Positions 6,946 through 6,961 of a DNA stretch of 6,961 bases are shown here, piece by piece. The notes under the pieces were generated by a model. It saw only the letters and a program-made list of their open reading frames with translations. It made no database searches and had not been told where the DNA came from. Position numbers and translations under genes: made by a program. Source of the DNA: Acetobacteraceae bacterium. Its GTDB lineage: Bacteria; Pseudomonadota; Alphaproteobacteria; Acetobacterales; Acetobacteraceae. Numbering within the stretch: the first letter of the stretch is position 1; the number at the start of each line of letters is the position of its first letter. The DNA lies in assembly GCA_025356735.1 (NCBI GenBank), contig JANXRT010000500.1, positions 1-6,961 on the forward strand. Direction: 5' to 3'.

Positions 6946-6961
6946 ATGACCAACCAAGTCG
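6946..6961 (+). CDS. Start of an unidentified gene, cut by window edge
   Basis: Only ATG ACC AAC CAA GTC and one further base (Met-Thr-Asn-Gln-Val) are visible. The GGAGG five bases upstream and the 14-base distance from the frmA stop make a real gene in the same operon likely. In many proteobacteria S-formylglutathione hydrolase (fghA), the next enzyme of formaldehyde oxidation, follows this dehydrogenase, so that is the leading guess. It rests on context alone and cannot be confirmed from five codons. Confidence 0.6.

Overview
The window is GC-rich, with almost every third codon position G or C, and is nearly all coding. It looks like an alphaproteobacterial chromosome core segment. The closest impression is Rhodospirillales or Acetobacteraceae, judged from the SMC hinge, the DUF721 protein and the gene order; this is inference from remembered family features, not a search. 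There is no transposase, integrase, phage gene, CRISPR array, tRNA or rRNA. I see no convincing novel defence or mobile system. No stretch longer than about 300 bases lacks a gene, and the largest gap is roughly 50 bases.

Left part, minus strand, read from about 4669 down to 1: three tightly packed co-oriented genes. The first is dciA (DUF721), the bacterial-type loader or partner of the replicative helicase. Next, 26 bases on, is a periplasmic DsbA-family thiol oxidoreductase. Two bases after its stop comes smc, the chromosome condensation ATPase, which runs off the left edge only a few residues before its expected end. smc appears to start at a TTG with no Shine-Dalgarno sequence, so coupling to dsbA translation is likely.

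Right part, plus strand, from about 4722 to the right edge: mutY, the adenine DNA glycosylase, diverges from dciA. Its stop overlaps, in an ATGA, the start of a class III alcohol dehydrogenase, S-(hydroxymethyl)glutathione dehydrogenase (frmA type), of the glutathione-dependent formaldehyde detoxification pathway. A third gene begins 14 bases later behind a good ribosome binding site, but only five codons are visible.

Functionally, the window joins genome maintenance (helicase loading, chromosome segregation, repair of 8-oxoguanine:A mispairs) with envelope disulfide chemistry and formaldehyde oxidation. The points worth a second look are small: the crowded mutY/dciA divergent start region with start codons overlapping on opposite strands, a perfect 22-bp palindrome at the end of dciA, an in-frame 15-bp tandem repeat in a Tat-like signal peptide, the TTG start of smc, and the mutY-frmA overlap.
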